Shown piece by piece: positions 25,752-38,549 of a stretch of DNA of 64,000 nucleotides; the first letter of the stretch is position 1; each line of letters begins with the position of its first letter. Source of the stretch: Begonia masoniana (taxonomy: Eukaryota > Streptophyta > Magnoliopsida > Cucurbitales > Begoniaceae); the NCBI GenBank assembly GCA_022432975.1, contig CM039512.1, positions 28,939,171 through 29,003,170 of the forward strand. The letters are read 5' to 3'. Position numbers and translations under genes: made by a program. The notes under the pieces are model-generated. The model had not been told where the DNA came from, did not search any database, and worked only from the letters and a program-made list of their open reading frames with translations.

Positions 25752-25762
25752 TGTATCAGAGC
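25752..25762 (+). other. Primer binding site of element C
   Basis: TGTATCAGAGC, one base different from the tRNA-iMet complement, two bases after the LTR end at 25749. Confidence 0.75.
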
Positions 25763-25782
25763 TATTTTTAGTTCAGTCTGCG

Positions 25783-27183
25783 ATGGCCAGTTCAGGAAGC
25801 AATCACGTCCCGAACGTCATTCAGGAAGTGGGAGTCTTGCGAGCCGGATTTGAGGCTCAAGAGGCGGCACTCAAAAACTTAGGGGAAAATGTCGATCAAA
25901 ATTTTTGGTGTATCGAGCAGTGCTTTGAAGACTTGATCGGTCGTTTTGACACCTTAGGGTTTGATGCCAACAGAAATAGAGATGGTGAGAGGGTTCGTCC
26001 GAGAGATGAGACTGCTCAAGGTGAACGCTATGAACTACCTGTTCCTGTGAATAATCTAAGATGACCTATACTCGATTATGAGGTTAATTCAGATGAAGAA
26101 GAAGAAGAGGTGGAAACAATGAAAAATCGTTACGGTCGCTACAGCGGCTGTGGCTATAACAGCGGTTATGGCGGTGGTCATGGCAGATTTGGCAGCAGTC
26201 GTGGCAGATTTGGTGGCGGTCAAGACAGATTTAATAATCATGACTATCATGCTGTCGAAAACAAGTTTAAACTGAAGGTGGACATCCCTAGCTTCAACGG
26301 GAATTTAAAAATCGAAGATTTCATCGATTAGGTTACTGAGGTTGATCGATTCTTCGAATACAAGGAGATTCTGTCAGAAAAAAGGGTGAAATTTGTGGCG
26401 TGCAGATTGAAAGGCGGAGCTTCTGCACGGTGGGAGAGGCTACAAAACAGGCGCTATCGAGAAGGCAAATAACCTGTTAGAACCTGGACTCGGATGAAGC
26501 AATTATTACGGGCGGATTTCTTGCCCCTGATTATGAACAAATTCACTTCCAACAATATCAGCGTTGCCATCAAGGTATGAGAACTGTGTATGATTATACA
26601 GCCAAATTTATGAGATTGGCAGAAAGGAATGACTTGCGAAAAAGTGAAGGGCAACAGGTAGCTCGATATTTGGATGGGTTGAAACCCCATATTCGAGACA
26701 AAATCAGAGTTCATGTTTTGCAAAGTCTGAATGAAGCGAAGAATATGGTGATAAAGGCTGAACTAATGATCCAAGAGAAACAGGGCAACAATAGTAGGTT
26801 TGACTAGAGTAGGCAACTTACGATAATGAAGGGTTTCAGAGAAATAATACGGAGAAAGAAAAGTCAGTTTCTAACATCACAACTTGCTCAGAACAGACAA
26901 AAGATAAATCGATTGGGAAGCGAGTAATAGCCGAAAGTAAAGAAGTGCCAAAATCAACCAACCCCTATACGAGACCTATCATTGGCAAATGTTTTCGATG
27001 CAATCAGCCTGGTCATCGTTCAAACGAGTGTCTGAATCGGAGAACAATCAATATTGTTGATAGAGATGAGCATGAACAAAAAATTTACTGTGAACCCGAT
27101 GGCGACGAGGAGGCGTTTGAAGAAGGGGACGGAGAGAGGGGAGAAAATACATTCGTGATTCGAAAATTGATACTCACTCCTAG
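25783..27183 (+). pseudogene. Element C gag with zinc knuckle
   Basis: Starts with MASSGSNHVPN at ATG 25783. There is a TGA at 26062, a glycine/arginine-rich stretch (26140-26230), the capsid start KLKVDIPSFNGNLKIEDFID with TAG at 26329 where tryptophan is expected, RNDLRKSEGQQVARYLDGLK (26620-26680), and a CX2CX4HX4C knuckle (CFRCNQPGHRSNEC, near 26994-27036). Gag packages the element's RNA. The TGATG LTR start and the coding frame running into the 3' LTR suggest a CRM-like chromovirus, but this clade assignment is from family knowledge and uncertain. The frame is cut at 27183 by solo LTR D. Confidence 0.85.
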
Positions 27184-29801
27184 TGTAACACCCCTAATAC
27201 GGTACCCCATTTTCTCTGTATAAATTTTTCATTTTATTTTATACTTTTTACTTTTCTATGCCTTAAGTAAAACTTAATGCGGAATCTAAACTGAAGTTGA
27301 AATCAAAACTGAAATCTGAATTAAAACTAAACTTTAAAAGTATTTAAAACAAAACCTTTTATAAATAATTAAAAAACTAAAACATTTAATAAAACTTAAA
27401 ATAAAACAATCAAAAGGAGGGCAGAATCGGAATTCTGCCCTCGTGAATGGGGCAGCGCACGGTCGCTGCCCTATGCAGCGACCAGGCGCTGGTCGCTGCA
27501 TTGTGTGCAGCGACTGATCGCTGCACACAGCAGCGACTTCGCTCTCTGGAAATTTTTGAGATTTCCAGAGAGCAACCAACCTTTTTGACTCTAACATTTT
27601 CCCCTATCCTTCGTGCTTCACAATTTCCTCAATTAGCTCTCTGGAATCCTGAATTCCAGAGAGCAAATTTCTGTTACTTCACGCCAAAGATCACCATAAT
27701 TCACAACCTAAACTCAACCAATTAAAACATAATCTAAACTCAATCGACTCGTGTCAGACTTTGCGAAGTCCAACTGCGTGGATAGTCCTGAAAACTGGGC
27801 TTATCCGTAACCATAATAAAACCATTTAAAACATTTTCATAACGTAATTAAACTTTGACAGAACGTTTTAAATACATTTAACAAACATTTAAATGTTAAA
27901 CATAACCTATCCACTACCAGACCAAGCATCCTAATATGTTCTATACATCCAACAGCCCCAAAATATCCCAAAAGACCCTCAAAACCTTTACATACGCCCC
28001 CCACGGGTCATTTCGCGCCTCGACTGCTCAGCACACTCCCACGGCCATCATCCGTCAACTGCTCCTACATCAGGAGGAGGAATGTCATCCTCACCTGGCT
28101 CGATATCTCCTACAATATCACCTACACCATACAGACACATATGAGATATTGAAATCTCAGTAAGTTCAAGTAAATGCAACTACATGCTATGCTATGCGTG
28201 AGAGTTCAGAAATCATGCAGCATTTTCTTTACATTACATCATTGGTGTCACCGAGGTCTCAACCTCCTAACCAGAGAGAACCCATCCAGCGGGCGGACTG
28301 CTCTTCATCCAGCTAGAAGAGGGGGGTACACGCTTACAACACGTACAGCCGTGCCTGAGCCCCACCTCGCATGACCATAAATATGAGTGCATAAATAATG
28401 TGGTACTGTGACAAGCCCGTAATCGGCCTCCACAGTAGGTCATGCCCCTCTCCAGGCCACATTGCGAGTACATAATAGATGCGGTACTGTGACAAGCCCG
28501 TAATCGGCCTCCACAGTAGGTCCTGCCCCTCTCCAGGCCACATCGCCATTTTCTAAAACATCGTGCGGAAATTCATTTTCATGCTTTTCATTAAAACTCG
28601 TGATGCATGAACAGTTCATATCAGAATTTAAACATACAACAGAACGTGCATACCATCAAGACCGAATTAAACTAACCTATAAGCAATTAAACCTAACTAC
28701 CCAACCAAAAGCAGATTAAGCAAACAACTCTTCAGGAATCCTCGATACGACATCGAAGTATGGTGTAGACCGATTGGTCAAAGTAAGTCACGAGAACTTA
28801 CCTTGAGCGCGCAGAATCACTAGCTTCGTCCACGGGAGTCGTGTATCTAAAGAATAACACGATATTCACCGTTAAAATTGATTTGAATTAATAACGTCCA
28901 ATTTACTAAAACTTCAACTAAAGAATTTCTCCTAAATTCTTTATTTAGCCAATCGAAGCGTTTATAACGTTAATTAACGTTCGATAATTCGAGATTCCAA
29001 TTAACGAGTTTTTCTCAAAAACTCGGAAAATTAACCAATTTTTAACTACTTTTTTTTTTTTTGCAAATTGACTTTTCTTCGTCCAATAACGTTAAATACG
29101 TTCAATACATACTTAATCAAGGCTAACCTATTAATTACGAACCCTAATTCGCGTTTTTAACGAATTCCGAACGAAACCCTAGTTTGCTAAAACACCGTAA
29201 AACTCGGAATAAAAGCCCCAAGGTTGTAGGTACATACCGAGAGTAGCGAGAGGAGAAGAAATGACGAAGATCGGAGGAAGAACGGAGGAAAACGGAGGAC
29301 GGGATCGATGGAAATCGCCGGCGGCCGTGAGGGTTGGAGCTCTCTGTCGATTTGTTTCCAGAGAAGAGAAAGAGAGAAGTGAGGGAAAAGAGAGAATTGT
29401 GATGTTTTTATAAAATTATTTTGCAAATTACCATTTTGCCCTTCTTGAGTTTTTCCTCTTTCGTTTCGTTAATTGGCTAACGATCCAACTTTTCCAAATT
29501 TCCATATTTTGCCAATAACTCCTATTTATCGCTCGGGATTTATTAAAACTGTCCGTTTGCAATTCGGACCTCGTTTACTATTTTTAACAAAACAGCCTTT
29601 ACGTTACGAAAAACGTAATTACTCGGAATATAGCGTTTAAACTCCGAAAATTCTCCAAAATTCCTTAAAATACTTATTATTCGTTAGGATCGTAATGGCG
29701 TTTTCTTTTCATGAAACGGACCTTATTTGACATAATTACAAAAATGCCAATAACAATATAATAATAATATAATAAAAGGTCCGTACAAACCGGATATTAC
29801 A
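27184..29801 (-). repeat. Solo LTR D inside element C
   Basis: On the minus strand it starts TGTAATATCCGG at 29801 and ends GGGGTGTTACA at 27184, flanked by exact TSD CCTAG (27179-27183 and 29802-29806). Same family as D2 (38550-41203) and the 5' LTR of F. It has a TATA-like TTTATAAAAAC near 29405-29416, donor CTCG/GTATGT near 29230, an exon-like block of 45 bp (28846-28802), the acceptor box near 28127, two GCTCTCTGGAA hairpins (27541-27573, 27636-27664) and the GCGATCGC-type island at 27440-27530. Confidence 0.95.
27541..27664 (-). other. Two conserved LTR hairpins in LTR D
   Basis: 27541-27573 has a 13-bp stem starting GCTCTCTGGAAAT; 27636-27664 has an 11-bp stem GCTCTCTGGAA with a 7-base loop. 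The stems are perfect and the loops differ. Confidence 0.8.
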
Positions 29802-29806
29802 CCTAG

Positions 29807-30541
29807 GCACAAAGATTGCTCCCAAAGACATCAATTATTTCGCACCAGATGCACTATTAATGGTCGACTCTTTGATTTGATCATCGACAGTGGTAGTTGC
29901 GAGAATATTATCGGTAGAGAAGCCATAGAGATTTTACAATTACCAATAGAGAAGCGCCCTACCCCGTACTCGATTGGATGGATCAAGGCAGCCGAGGAGA
30001 TTCAAGTGAAAGAACGCTGCAAGGTACCATTTTCGATCGGTAAATATACAGATGTGGTGTATTGTGACATCGTGGATATGGATGCATGTCACGTTCTATT
30101 TGGTAGACCGTGACAGTTTGACATAGACGCTCGACATGTAGGCAGGGATAATGTTTATAATTTGACGAAGGACAGGATGAAGTTCACATTACTTCCTCTG
30201 AAAGCAAAGCACCGTCCTAAAACTTCTAAAGTAGAGGGACGATCTTTCCTTATTAATACTCAAACGGGTTATGAAATGGAGGGGGGGATTGAAGAATCTC
30301 GGGAGGCTTATGCACTAATCATGCGATGGATTCTAGTAGTTGGTGAAGAGCATTCGATGACTGAAGTACCCCGAGAAGTCAACCTGTTATTGGAAGAGTT
30401 TGCTGACATCATTCCTGAGGAGCTGCCTAGTGGTTTGCCACCTAAGAAGAACATTCAGCACCATATCTTTCCGTTCTTTCCGGACAATGAATTAGTATAT
30501 TCGGAAAACTCGGGGTCGAGTTTTTCCATGGTGGGGGAGAA
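29807..30541 (+). pseudogene. Element C protease and truncated RT start
   Basis: Resumes the C polyprotein after LTR D. The aspartic protease DLIIDSGSCENIIG (near 29870-29910) and DACHVLFGRP (30080-30110) are followed by TGA at 30111 where tryptophan is expected. Then comes the RT linker PEELPSGLPPKKNIQHHI (to about 30466), after which the RT, RNase H and integrase are missing. The frame passes straight to a short tail (30467-30541) with purine tract GGTGGGGGAGAA, and stays open into the 3' LTR, stopping at 30558. It is a large internal deletion, so the copy is non-autonomous. Confidence 0.85.
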
Positions 30542-30706
30542 TGATGTGGTGATTCCCTAAGCCTTCAAATCAGCTTCAAATCAGCATTCAAAGATTCTAA
30601 GCCTTCAAATCAGATTCAATTATTATTCAAGATTCAGAATATTAGGGTTTCTCTTAGTTTCTATTGCAAGAGAGTTTTTTGTTTGTTCCCGCATCCCGCT
30701 GCGTCA
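30542..30706 (+). repeat. 3' LTR of element C (165 bp)
   Basis: Starts TGATGTGGTGATTCCC and ends GCTGCGTCA. It holds an extra 40 bp made of repeats of CCTTCAAATCAG compared with the 5' LTR. The polyprotein frame reads 6 codons into it. Confidence 0.85.
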
Positions 30707-30718
30707 GCTTTAAACCAT

Positions 30719-31101
30719 TCTCACGTCATCACCGTCGCATCGGTGGTTGTCTTGATGGAATCCCACTAGAACCGACCGTCCATGGTGAAGTGGAATGTAG
30801 CACATGCAATCTTTTTCTCGTTCTCTATTTTTGCATACGCTAGCATATCCTCCATCGTTCGTATCCACTCCTCCGCAATAGTGGGATCGAGAGATTTACC
30901 GTCAAATACTAGAGGTCGTAATTTTTGTAATCTCTCCATGCCATGATTGTTTGGAACTACCAACTCTTGGGCCCGGGGACCCTCACGGTTTATTAGTCTC
31001 TCTATTTGTTGAGCTTGCCTGTCTATATGTTGAGTCTGATGATCGAGCAAGTTCGTCAGCCTATCTATGGCTTCATTTCTAGCGTCTCTACCTCGAACCA
31101 T
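30719..31101 (-). pseudogene. Element B gag, N-terminal half
   Basis: Starts at ATG 31101 (MVRGRDARNEAIDRLTNLLD), near-identical in design to F gag. It has a glutamine-rich coiled segment (HQTQHIDRQAQQIERLI), then the capsid domain (LQKLRPLVFDGKSLDPT, AEEWIRTMEDMLAYAKIE). A TAG at 30766 stands where F has tryptophan, and a second stop (TGA near 30725) also replaces tryptophan. Both are G-to-A type changes. The rest of gag lies beyond element C at 25618. Confidence 0.9.
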
Positions 31102-31246
31102 TTTGTAATCCTATAAAATGTAAAGAAAAATAATCCTAAGAAATCAACATAAAAGAAAACTCATAACGTACTTACAATTGAAGAAGTATGTCTGTGCAGT
31201 GGCTTGCGCAGTCGAGCAGTCTACAGAACCTATTTTAAAACTTGGA

Positions 31247-31259
31247 GGATCTGATACCA
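31247..31259 (-). other. Primer binding site of element B
   Basis: The minus strand reads TGGTATCAGATCC, iMet-type with the last bases changed. It lies 4 bases inside LTR end 31264. Confidence 0.85.
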
Positions 31260-31263
31260 TAAC

Positions 31264-33546
31264 TGTAACGTCCCGTAAATTTACCCTTGTCACTATTCCT
31301 AAAATCCCGTAAAATTTGAACTTTCATTTTCATCCTTGATCTTACTCGTTTAAAGTCAATTAAATTCGCTAAGCGGAAAACATGCTAACATTTTCGTTTC
31401 TAATCGAACTGCTGAAGAGAATCGGTCGACGAACTACTAAGGAGAATCTACAGACAACACTTTCCTATCGGGTCTGTCGACAACTCCTTTCGGCAGACAA
31501 CACTTTCCTATCGGGTCTAGTCAACAACTCCTTTTGGCAGACAACACTTTCCTATCGGGTTTCGTCAAATGGTACAGTGGGAGTCGACAATCAAAACTGA
31601 CTAAAATAGGTCGATGTGACCTCTACAAAGACATCGGTCGACGTGGCCTTAGTAATGAGATCGATCGACGTCTTCGTCCGCAGAATTGGACGACGTCTTC
31701 GACCGAACACTTTTACTAAATGGTCGATGCCCTCGACCGAACACCTTTTTTAAAAAAAAACTTAACGACTTAACAGAAACGACTTCGCTAATCGGTCGAC
31801 GTCTTTGACTCCAGAATACTTAACTAAAAATTCACAAAAAGGACTCCAATGTGCTGGGATCGACAACCCCAACCGATCTACGTTGAAATCGGTTGAAGTT
31901 GCCCCTGTAAGTACACTTAACTAAACTCAGATAGAATCGCCCATAAAACATCAGCCGATCAATCACCCTCCCTAGCGATCGATCGGCAAGCTCTCTGGAC
32001 TTTAATTCCAGAGTGCTGCTCCCTTCTTCTTCACACGTCTCCTACCTTCCTTTTTCCTGTCCACTATTATACTAAAACACCACTACCTCCTAATTTCCTC
32101 AATCCGCCAAAATACACATCCATAAATTAAGTTCGCTAATATTCTCAAGCAGCCGAAAGACATATTACTAATTAGATAGTGAACTCATCTATTTAATTCA
32201 TCAAATAGACATTCTATGTATTTGTTCACAAAACTATCCAAAAGAAACCTCCATTCATAAAATTATCCATCAGCCTAAATAAACCCCTCATACATTTGCC
32301 AAATCATTTCCACTTAGCATATACCAAAATACTTATCCTTTTTTGCTACCACGGGTCAAAAGTCGCCTCGACTGCTCAGCGCACTCCCACGGGCACCCTT
32401 CTTCAATCCATGCGTTCATTGGGTGGGGCAACATATTCCTCACATGTTTCAAGATCACCTACACCATAGAAACATTCTATGAGCTAAAGGCTCAGTAAAT
32501 CTACATAAATGAGAATGTATGCTATGCCGTTTAGAAAATCATGCATTTCTTTCATTATTTACATTTCATAGCGGAGGGTGTCACTGGGGGTTGACTCTCA
32601 CCAGAAGGAGAGGACGCATCTCGCTGTTAGATAGCCCTTTCCATCTACCGAGGGAAAAACATGCTCTTCCTCTCAGGACAGCCATGTCTGAACCTCTCCC
32701 CGACATGACCATGATTACGTGTATTCATATCTTTTTATTAGTCATTTCTTTTTTATGAAAATATAATGCGGAAATTCATTTTCATGCTTTTTCGAAAACA
32801 TGGTGCATGGACATGTACAGTGAATTAAACGTAAAGAAAGCATAAAACAGTACATAGAACCTAGTAAAACATTCTAGCATAACGAATATTCTAAACTACC
32901 CATTCAACCTACACTGAACACTAAAATCACCAAATATTCTTAATTGACAATTTCTCTTATGGTGTAGGCCGAATCGGCCAAACAAGTTACGAAAACTTAC
33001 CTCGGGTCCTCAGCACACCGAGCACTATCCATGAGCTTTGTTCACCTAAGCCAATTCATAACACACGGCATTAAAACTGAGTCTAAACCAATCAGACTTC
33101 ATTAATTCTACTTAACTATCCTCCATAATCATAAATACCTCATTATCATTCAACAATTCGATAACTAACGATTTCTAACTTCACTCAACAATTTATAACG
33201 AAACCCTAACCGATTGATAACTCTAAAATAGTAAAACCTAACGTCCAAAATCATAGAACCTTACCTAGGGTCGTGATTTAGGAAGGAAACGTGAAGGAAT
33301 CGGATGTCGGAGGAGAGAATCTACGTCGGCTTGAGGAAACATCGAAGGAGAGCCGAAATCACCTAAGGGTTTTGGAGAGAATGCTTTCTGCAGAATGAAA
33401 TCCGTGGGAGGGGGAAAGGGGTTTTATCTCTATTTTAAACTTTGACTACCAAATTTACAAGTTTGCCCCTCTAATAGATTTTCTACATAATTCACTAAAA
33501 TGCCATTATACATAAAATCTGAAAACCCAAAATACCGGGTGTTACA
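31264..33546 (-). repeat. 5' LTR of element B
   Basis: On the minus strand it starts TGTAACACCCGG at 33546 and ends GGGACGTTACA at 31264. It contains donor CCTAG/GTAAGG (GT at 33264-33263), an exon-like block of 45 bp (33045-33001) between GGCTTAG and GTAAGTTTTC, acceptor GTGTAG/GTGATC (AG at 32460-32459), the hairpin at 31990-32016 and the GTCGAC-rich island (31400-31920). It pairs with 19651-21873. Confidence 0.93.
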
Positions 33547-35035
33547 CTACATCACAAGGGTACTAGGATGTTAGAGTCTAACTTATGTTTTTGATATATT
33601 GTGACTTACTTGGGGCTTAAGTGATATGGGTAGTGCTTGTATGTTATGTAGTTGTTAATTGTGGAGTTTCCCCCTTTAGTGTAAGCTATGTACATGTATT
33701 GCTAATGTCATGGAGAATTGTGTTCATGTATGTCTATGTTTATGTGCATCATTCCACATGCATCATATTTTCCTAATGTGACATACAAAATGTTTTACTT
33801 GCATGTTTTATATAAAGAGAAACAAGAATATGTAATGAATGTAATGATTAAGTTGTGGGTCGTGGTTGAATATGGTTATGTTTGTCCACTTCGGTGGTCC
33901 ATGTTATGATATGTTCGGTCACTTTGGTGGTCCATGTTCGTCCACTTTGATGGTCCATGTTTGTAGCGACCACAGCCCGCACAAGCCACCGGGATGCCAA
34001 GGTACTCGACTTTTAAACCATTAAAATGAGGACTAAATCATTTGTCCATAAAAAGTGTGCCTCGGGATGCATGCTAAAAGAAACTTAGTAGAATCCCTAG
34101 CCTTATCTAATTTCTCTACTTATTACATGTTCTCTCTTTTTGTAGGAATATTTTTGAAGAAGGATTGCACTTGGAGCACAAGGGGAAAATCACCAAGTGG
34201 CCCATGGGAATTTGTCTTCCCGGCCCTCTAAATGAGTAATTTTATTTTCAAACTTATTTGGCATACATTCGTCTTTATTGTATGGATTATATATTTGCAT
34301 CATGCATTAGATTGTGTGGTTAGGGTTAGATGTATGTTGGTGGATTATGGGTTGAAGAATTTCAACTCAAATATTCAAGGAAAAGGCCTACAACAAATGG
34401 AACCCAAAGAAGGACTTGGCCCAAGGAAGAGCCCACATTAGAAGATAAGAAAATGCAGGTACAAATGTAGGTGGTCACTTGAATTGATGACTTGGCGAAA
34501 ATCTCCACCATTGGAGAAAATTGGCGTGGGCTCAATCTTGGACGTCGGATCTGCGCGCACTGGAGCGCGCATCAGCGCGGGCAGCAGTGCCAGCTGGGCG
34601 CAGGCGGCAACAAGGCCACATCCGGGCATGCGGGCGCAGCAGCATCAGGGCCATCTGTAACGATCCTTACCCGTACCCTAGTTTTCCCGTACAATTTTTC
34701 ATTTTCATTTAATGCGTATAAACTGTAAATCTGACTTTTGTGCGGAAATATAACCTTTGAAATCGGAATTGAAATCGTTAACGGCGTTGGAAATTTTCTT
34801 TGAAAATTATCTAAAATAAACTTAAAAACATTAACTAAACTTTTAATTATTAAAAGAAAACAATAAAATAAAAATCACCCTGTTTTTTATATATAAGTAT
34901 GTTCTGCCGTTTTTGGCAGAACAGGTGGCGATTGCTCATGGCGAGCAATCGCCAATAGGCGATAAATCAATCGCCTAGCGATCGCCAGGCATGAAGCGGC
35001 AATGGCTAACCCTTCTGTGGCTAGCAATCGCCACA

Positions 35036-35058
35036 CTCTCTGGAAATTTTCCAGAGAG
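35036..35058 (-). other. Conserved LTR hairpin, copy in LTR G
   Basis: CTCTCTGGAAA directly followed by its complement TTTCCAGAGAG, with one extra base between: a near-perfect palindrome. Confidence 0.75.
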
Positions 35059-35669
35059 CGCCCATCAGCCATCACTTCCTTTCCCCCTTCCTTCGTTTCC
35101 TCAACGCCTGCACTTCACCCTCAACAATCAACACACAACAAAATTACACACTCTTCACAATACCCTTTTTACCTCATATCTTTATCATTCCTTCGTGCAT
35201 TTTCATAACGTTAAAAATGCTCTACTCCCCACTTTACCAATTACCTCTAATTCAACTCAAATTACCTTTAAAACGTTACCAATTTCTCAAAATAAACCGC
35301 ATGGATCCGTTTAAAAGTTTAACATATCCTCTTGTTTTTGAAATTAGTAAAACCTTACAAAACACATTCAATTTCCAGAAATACTTTCTATTACCTATCC
35401 AGATCCCAACATCCTATAATGTTCTAACAATTTCTATCCAAAATAATCCAAATACCTATGTACGTCCCCACGGGTCAAATCACGCTCCGACTGCCAGCAC
35501 ACTCCCACGGGCCATCTTTCGTCTACTGATCATTCCTCGGGTGGAGGGATCTCGTAGTCACCTGTATCGGGATCACCTACACCATACAGACACCTATGAG
35601 ATAAAAATCTCAGCAAGTCTCGTAAATGCAGATGCATGTTGTGCGTATGAGTTTCAGAAATCATTTTGG

Positions 35670-36003
35670 GTGATGTGGTATTGTGACAGACCCTTTTCTC
35701 GGCCTTCACAATAAATCAATAGCCCCCTTTCAGGCCACATCACGATGTGGTATTGTGACAGACCCCTTTTGCCTTCACAATGATCAATAGCTCCCTTTCG
35801 GATGTGGTATTGTGACAGACCCCTTTTGGCCTTCACAATAGATCAATAGCTCCCTTTCGGGCCACATCACATTACATGAAAACAAAGTGCATTTCGATTT
35901 GGGCGATAATAGCCCCCTTTCAGGCCACATCACGATGTGGTATTGTGACAGAACCCTTTTGGCATTCACAATAGATCGATAGCCCCCTTTCAGGCCACAT
36001 CAC
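35670..36003. repeat. Foldback tandem repeat GTGGTATTGTGACA in LTR G
   Basis: Units begin GATGTGGTATTGTGACAGAC at about 35673, 35743, 35802 and 35935, and end GGCCACATCAC. Inside each unit GATGTGG pairs with CCACATC and ATTGTGA with TCACAAT. A two-copy relative lies in LTR D at 28400-28550. Confidence 0.8.
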
Positions 36004-36419
36004 TTTACATGTTAACATAGTGCGGAAATTCATTTTCTATGCATAATTTAAAACCGTGATGCATGAGCAATTTATATTATAAATAAACAACCACATGTGT
36101 ACCATCAAGACGATAAATCATAACTTATAAAAGCAACCTATCCTAACTACCCAACCAAAGCATTTAAACAAAACGTCACCAAAATTCCTCGAGACGACAT
36201 TGACGTACGGTGTAGGCCAATCGGCCAGAGAAGATCACGAGAACTTACCTCGCGTCCGTTGCACACCGAGCTCCGTCCACGAGCGTGGTTCACCTAGGGC
36301 AAAGTACAACATTTGTCATTTAAATCAATTCTAAACTATCGAGTTTAGAAAATTACAAACTCCTAGCTAAAGAAAATCTCCTAAACTCTATTCTAGCTCA
36401 AAACATGAACCAATTTCGA

Positions 36420-37300
36420 AAAAATTATAACTTCATCTACAAATGTCGAAACGGCTTGATTCCAAAGGCCACGGCTTTCTTAGAGTATTTAATTTAACCC
36501 ACAAAACAGTTTTACGAGATAAAATCAGAAGGATGGTCAAAATGCCTCAGAACAGTGGCCTGCCGAAATTTCACTTTACTATTTTACTCAAACTTTGAAA
36601 ATTCATAACTTCTCCAATTCTTATCCGATTTCAACGATTCAACATGTTTTGGAAACCTTATTATGTCTATTTTAACATGGAATCAACCCTTTATCCAAAA
36701 TAAAACAGAATCGTGACCGAAAGACCAAAAACCAAACTGACCGCGGAAATTCTCCAGTTTTTACACAACAACTTCAAAAATTCATAACTAAATCAATTCT
36801 TAACGAAATCGAGTGATTCAAGTTGCTATGGACTCCTTAGAATGTCTAATTTCTAATGGTGAAACTAATTTATCAAAAGCAATACACATATGCTGGCAGA
36901 AAAACTAAAACCGAAACTGCTCTGTTTTTAAATCATTACTTTTTGTCCAACTTCGAAAATTCACCATAAATCGTACACATATCCGAATTCAATAATTCAA
37001 AATGTTATAGAATCCTTACAATGTCTAGTTTAACATGGTAGAGTCTATTTGTCAAATATCTAACCCAGTTAGCGCCAGAAAATCAAAAACCGATCTGGCT
37101 GCTGAAATTTTCCAGTTTTTGCATAATAACTTCAAAAATCCATAACTTAATCAATTCTTAATGAAATCTAGTGGTTCAAGTTGCTATGGACTCCTCTAAG
37201 AGTCCCCTATCCACTGATACAAGCCATTTAACAATTTAGAATCAAGAGCTAGGTCAGATCTCAAGAAAACCGAAAGTGTTCTGTTTTTTTGTACATTTTT
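36420..37300. repeat. Diverged repeats of about 180 bp in LTR G
   Basis: The phrase AAAATTCATAAC...GATTCAA...GTCTA returns at about 36425, 36598, 36776, 36955 and 37135. Related units occur in LTR N (about 18960-19260, opposite strand) and LTR I (about 44805-45010). All lie in the same relative place, before the exon-like block. Confidence 0.65.
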
Positions 37301-38549
37301 CAAACCCATTTCTAATTCTTTCTTCTATTATGCACCATCTTCCATTACAATCTAAACCTAATCCTTAGAACGCCATTTAAACATATTTAACTCAACAAAC
37401 GATCCATTTTCAGAGGAGAAATCATAGGTTAGGGTCTTTGGAGAAAACCAAATCTCTAAACCTCCACAAAACCCTAGTTTCTCACTCATAAACACTAAAA
37501 TCAACTATCATTAAACCAAAAATCCAACTTACCTTTAATCTTCAACAGAGGGAGCTTGGCGTGGAATTGTCGGCTGGAAAGGGAGGGGTTGCAGAGGAAA
37601 AATCGTGGATTGCATAAGGAGGAAGGAGGGTTTTGTTTTTAATGTAAATTTAACTTAATAATTTACTAATTTACCCTTTTATACTTAACATTTGCTTATT
37701 TCATTATTTAATTATCGATTTGGTTTCTTCAAATTTTCTTATTTCACCAACAATCCTGATTCATTCATAGGGTTCTAATAAAACCTTCTGTTCGTCAAAC
37801 GGATTTAATTTACTATTTTTACGAATTAAACCACTATAAGGTTAAAAACGGAAACTTGACCGTATACCTTTGATTTGGATTTCTAAAATTTCCAGATTTC
37901 TCCTAAAATTCATATTAGTCATAAGGGTTCTATTACGACTTTCCGTTTATAAAACGGGCTTCGTTTGCTATATTTACTGAAATACCCCTATATTACGAGA
38001 AATACCAAAATCTCGTAAAATTGACGTTACATCTTCAAAAATTTTCTCATTTCTCTAGATACTCCAATTTATTTATAGGGTTCCAATAAGACTTCCAATT
38101 TGCAAAACGGGCTTGATTTGGTATATTTACGAAAATGTCATTCATACGCGGAAAATCTAAAAAACCCGTCAAAACCGGGTGTTACACCGTCGATGGGCAC
38201 GCGCGCCAGATTGCCTCAGCCATTGATCTGCGGGCACAGCATGCTTCAACCTTAGCCATTGATCATTTTCTTGATCCAATGTCCTCATTCACTCTTGCCA
38301 AACCCTAATCCACCCTAGGACTCTATAAATTCATAGCATTGGTGCATGTTCAAGAACTTTTACCAAATTTATAAAACTACTATTTCCCTATTTCCAAGGT
38401 TTTTTTTCTTAGGAGTTTTCCTTAGTTCCTTGAACCAAGTGGAGTAGCCCTCCATTATTAACCTAGCTTCGGGTTGCTAGGTTAATTCTTAACTATTATC
38501 TCGCCTTTTCCATTGGGATTACGAGTTGAGGACGAAAACCTAGGCCCTA

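Larger units (their letters stand above)
34656..38186 (-). repeat. Solo LTR G inside LTR I
   Basis: On the minus strand it starts TGTAACACCCGG at 38186 and ends GGATCGTTACA at 34656, flanked by CCATC (34651-34655) and CCGTC (38187-38191), one mismatch. It has donor GTAAG near 37527, an exon-like block of 45 bp (36293-36249), the acceptor box near 35575, GTGGTATTGTGACA foldback repeats at 35670-36003, a hairpin at 35036-35058 and a GCGATCGCC-type island at 34920-35035. Five diverged units of about 180 bp fill its first intron-like part. Confidence 0.88.
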
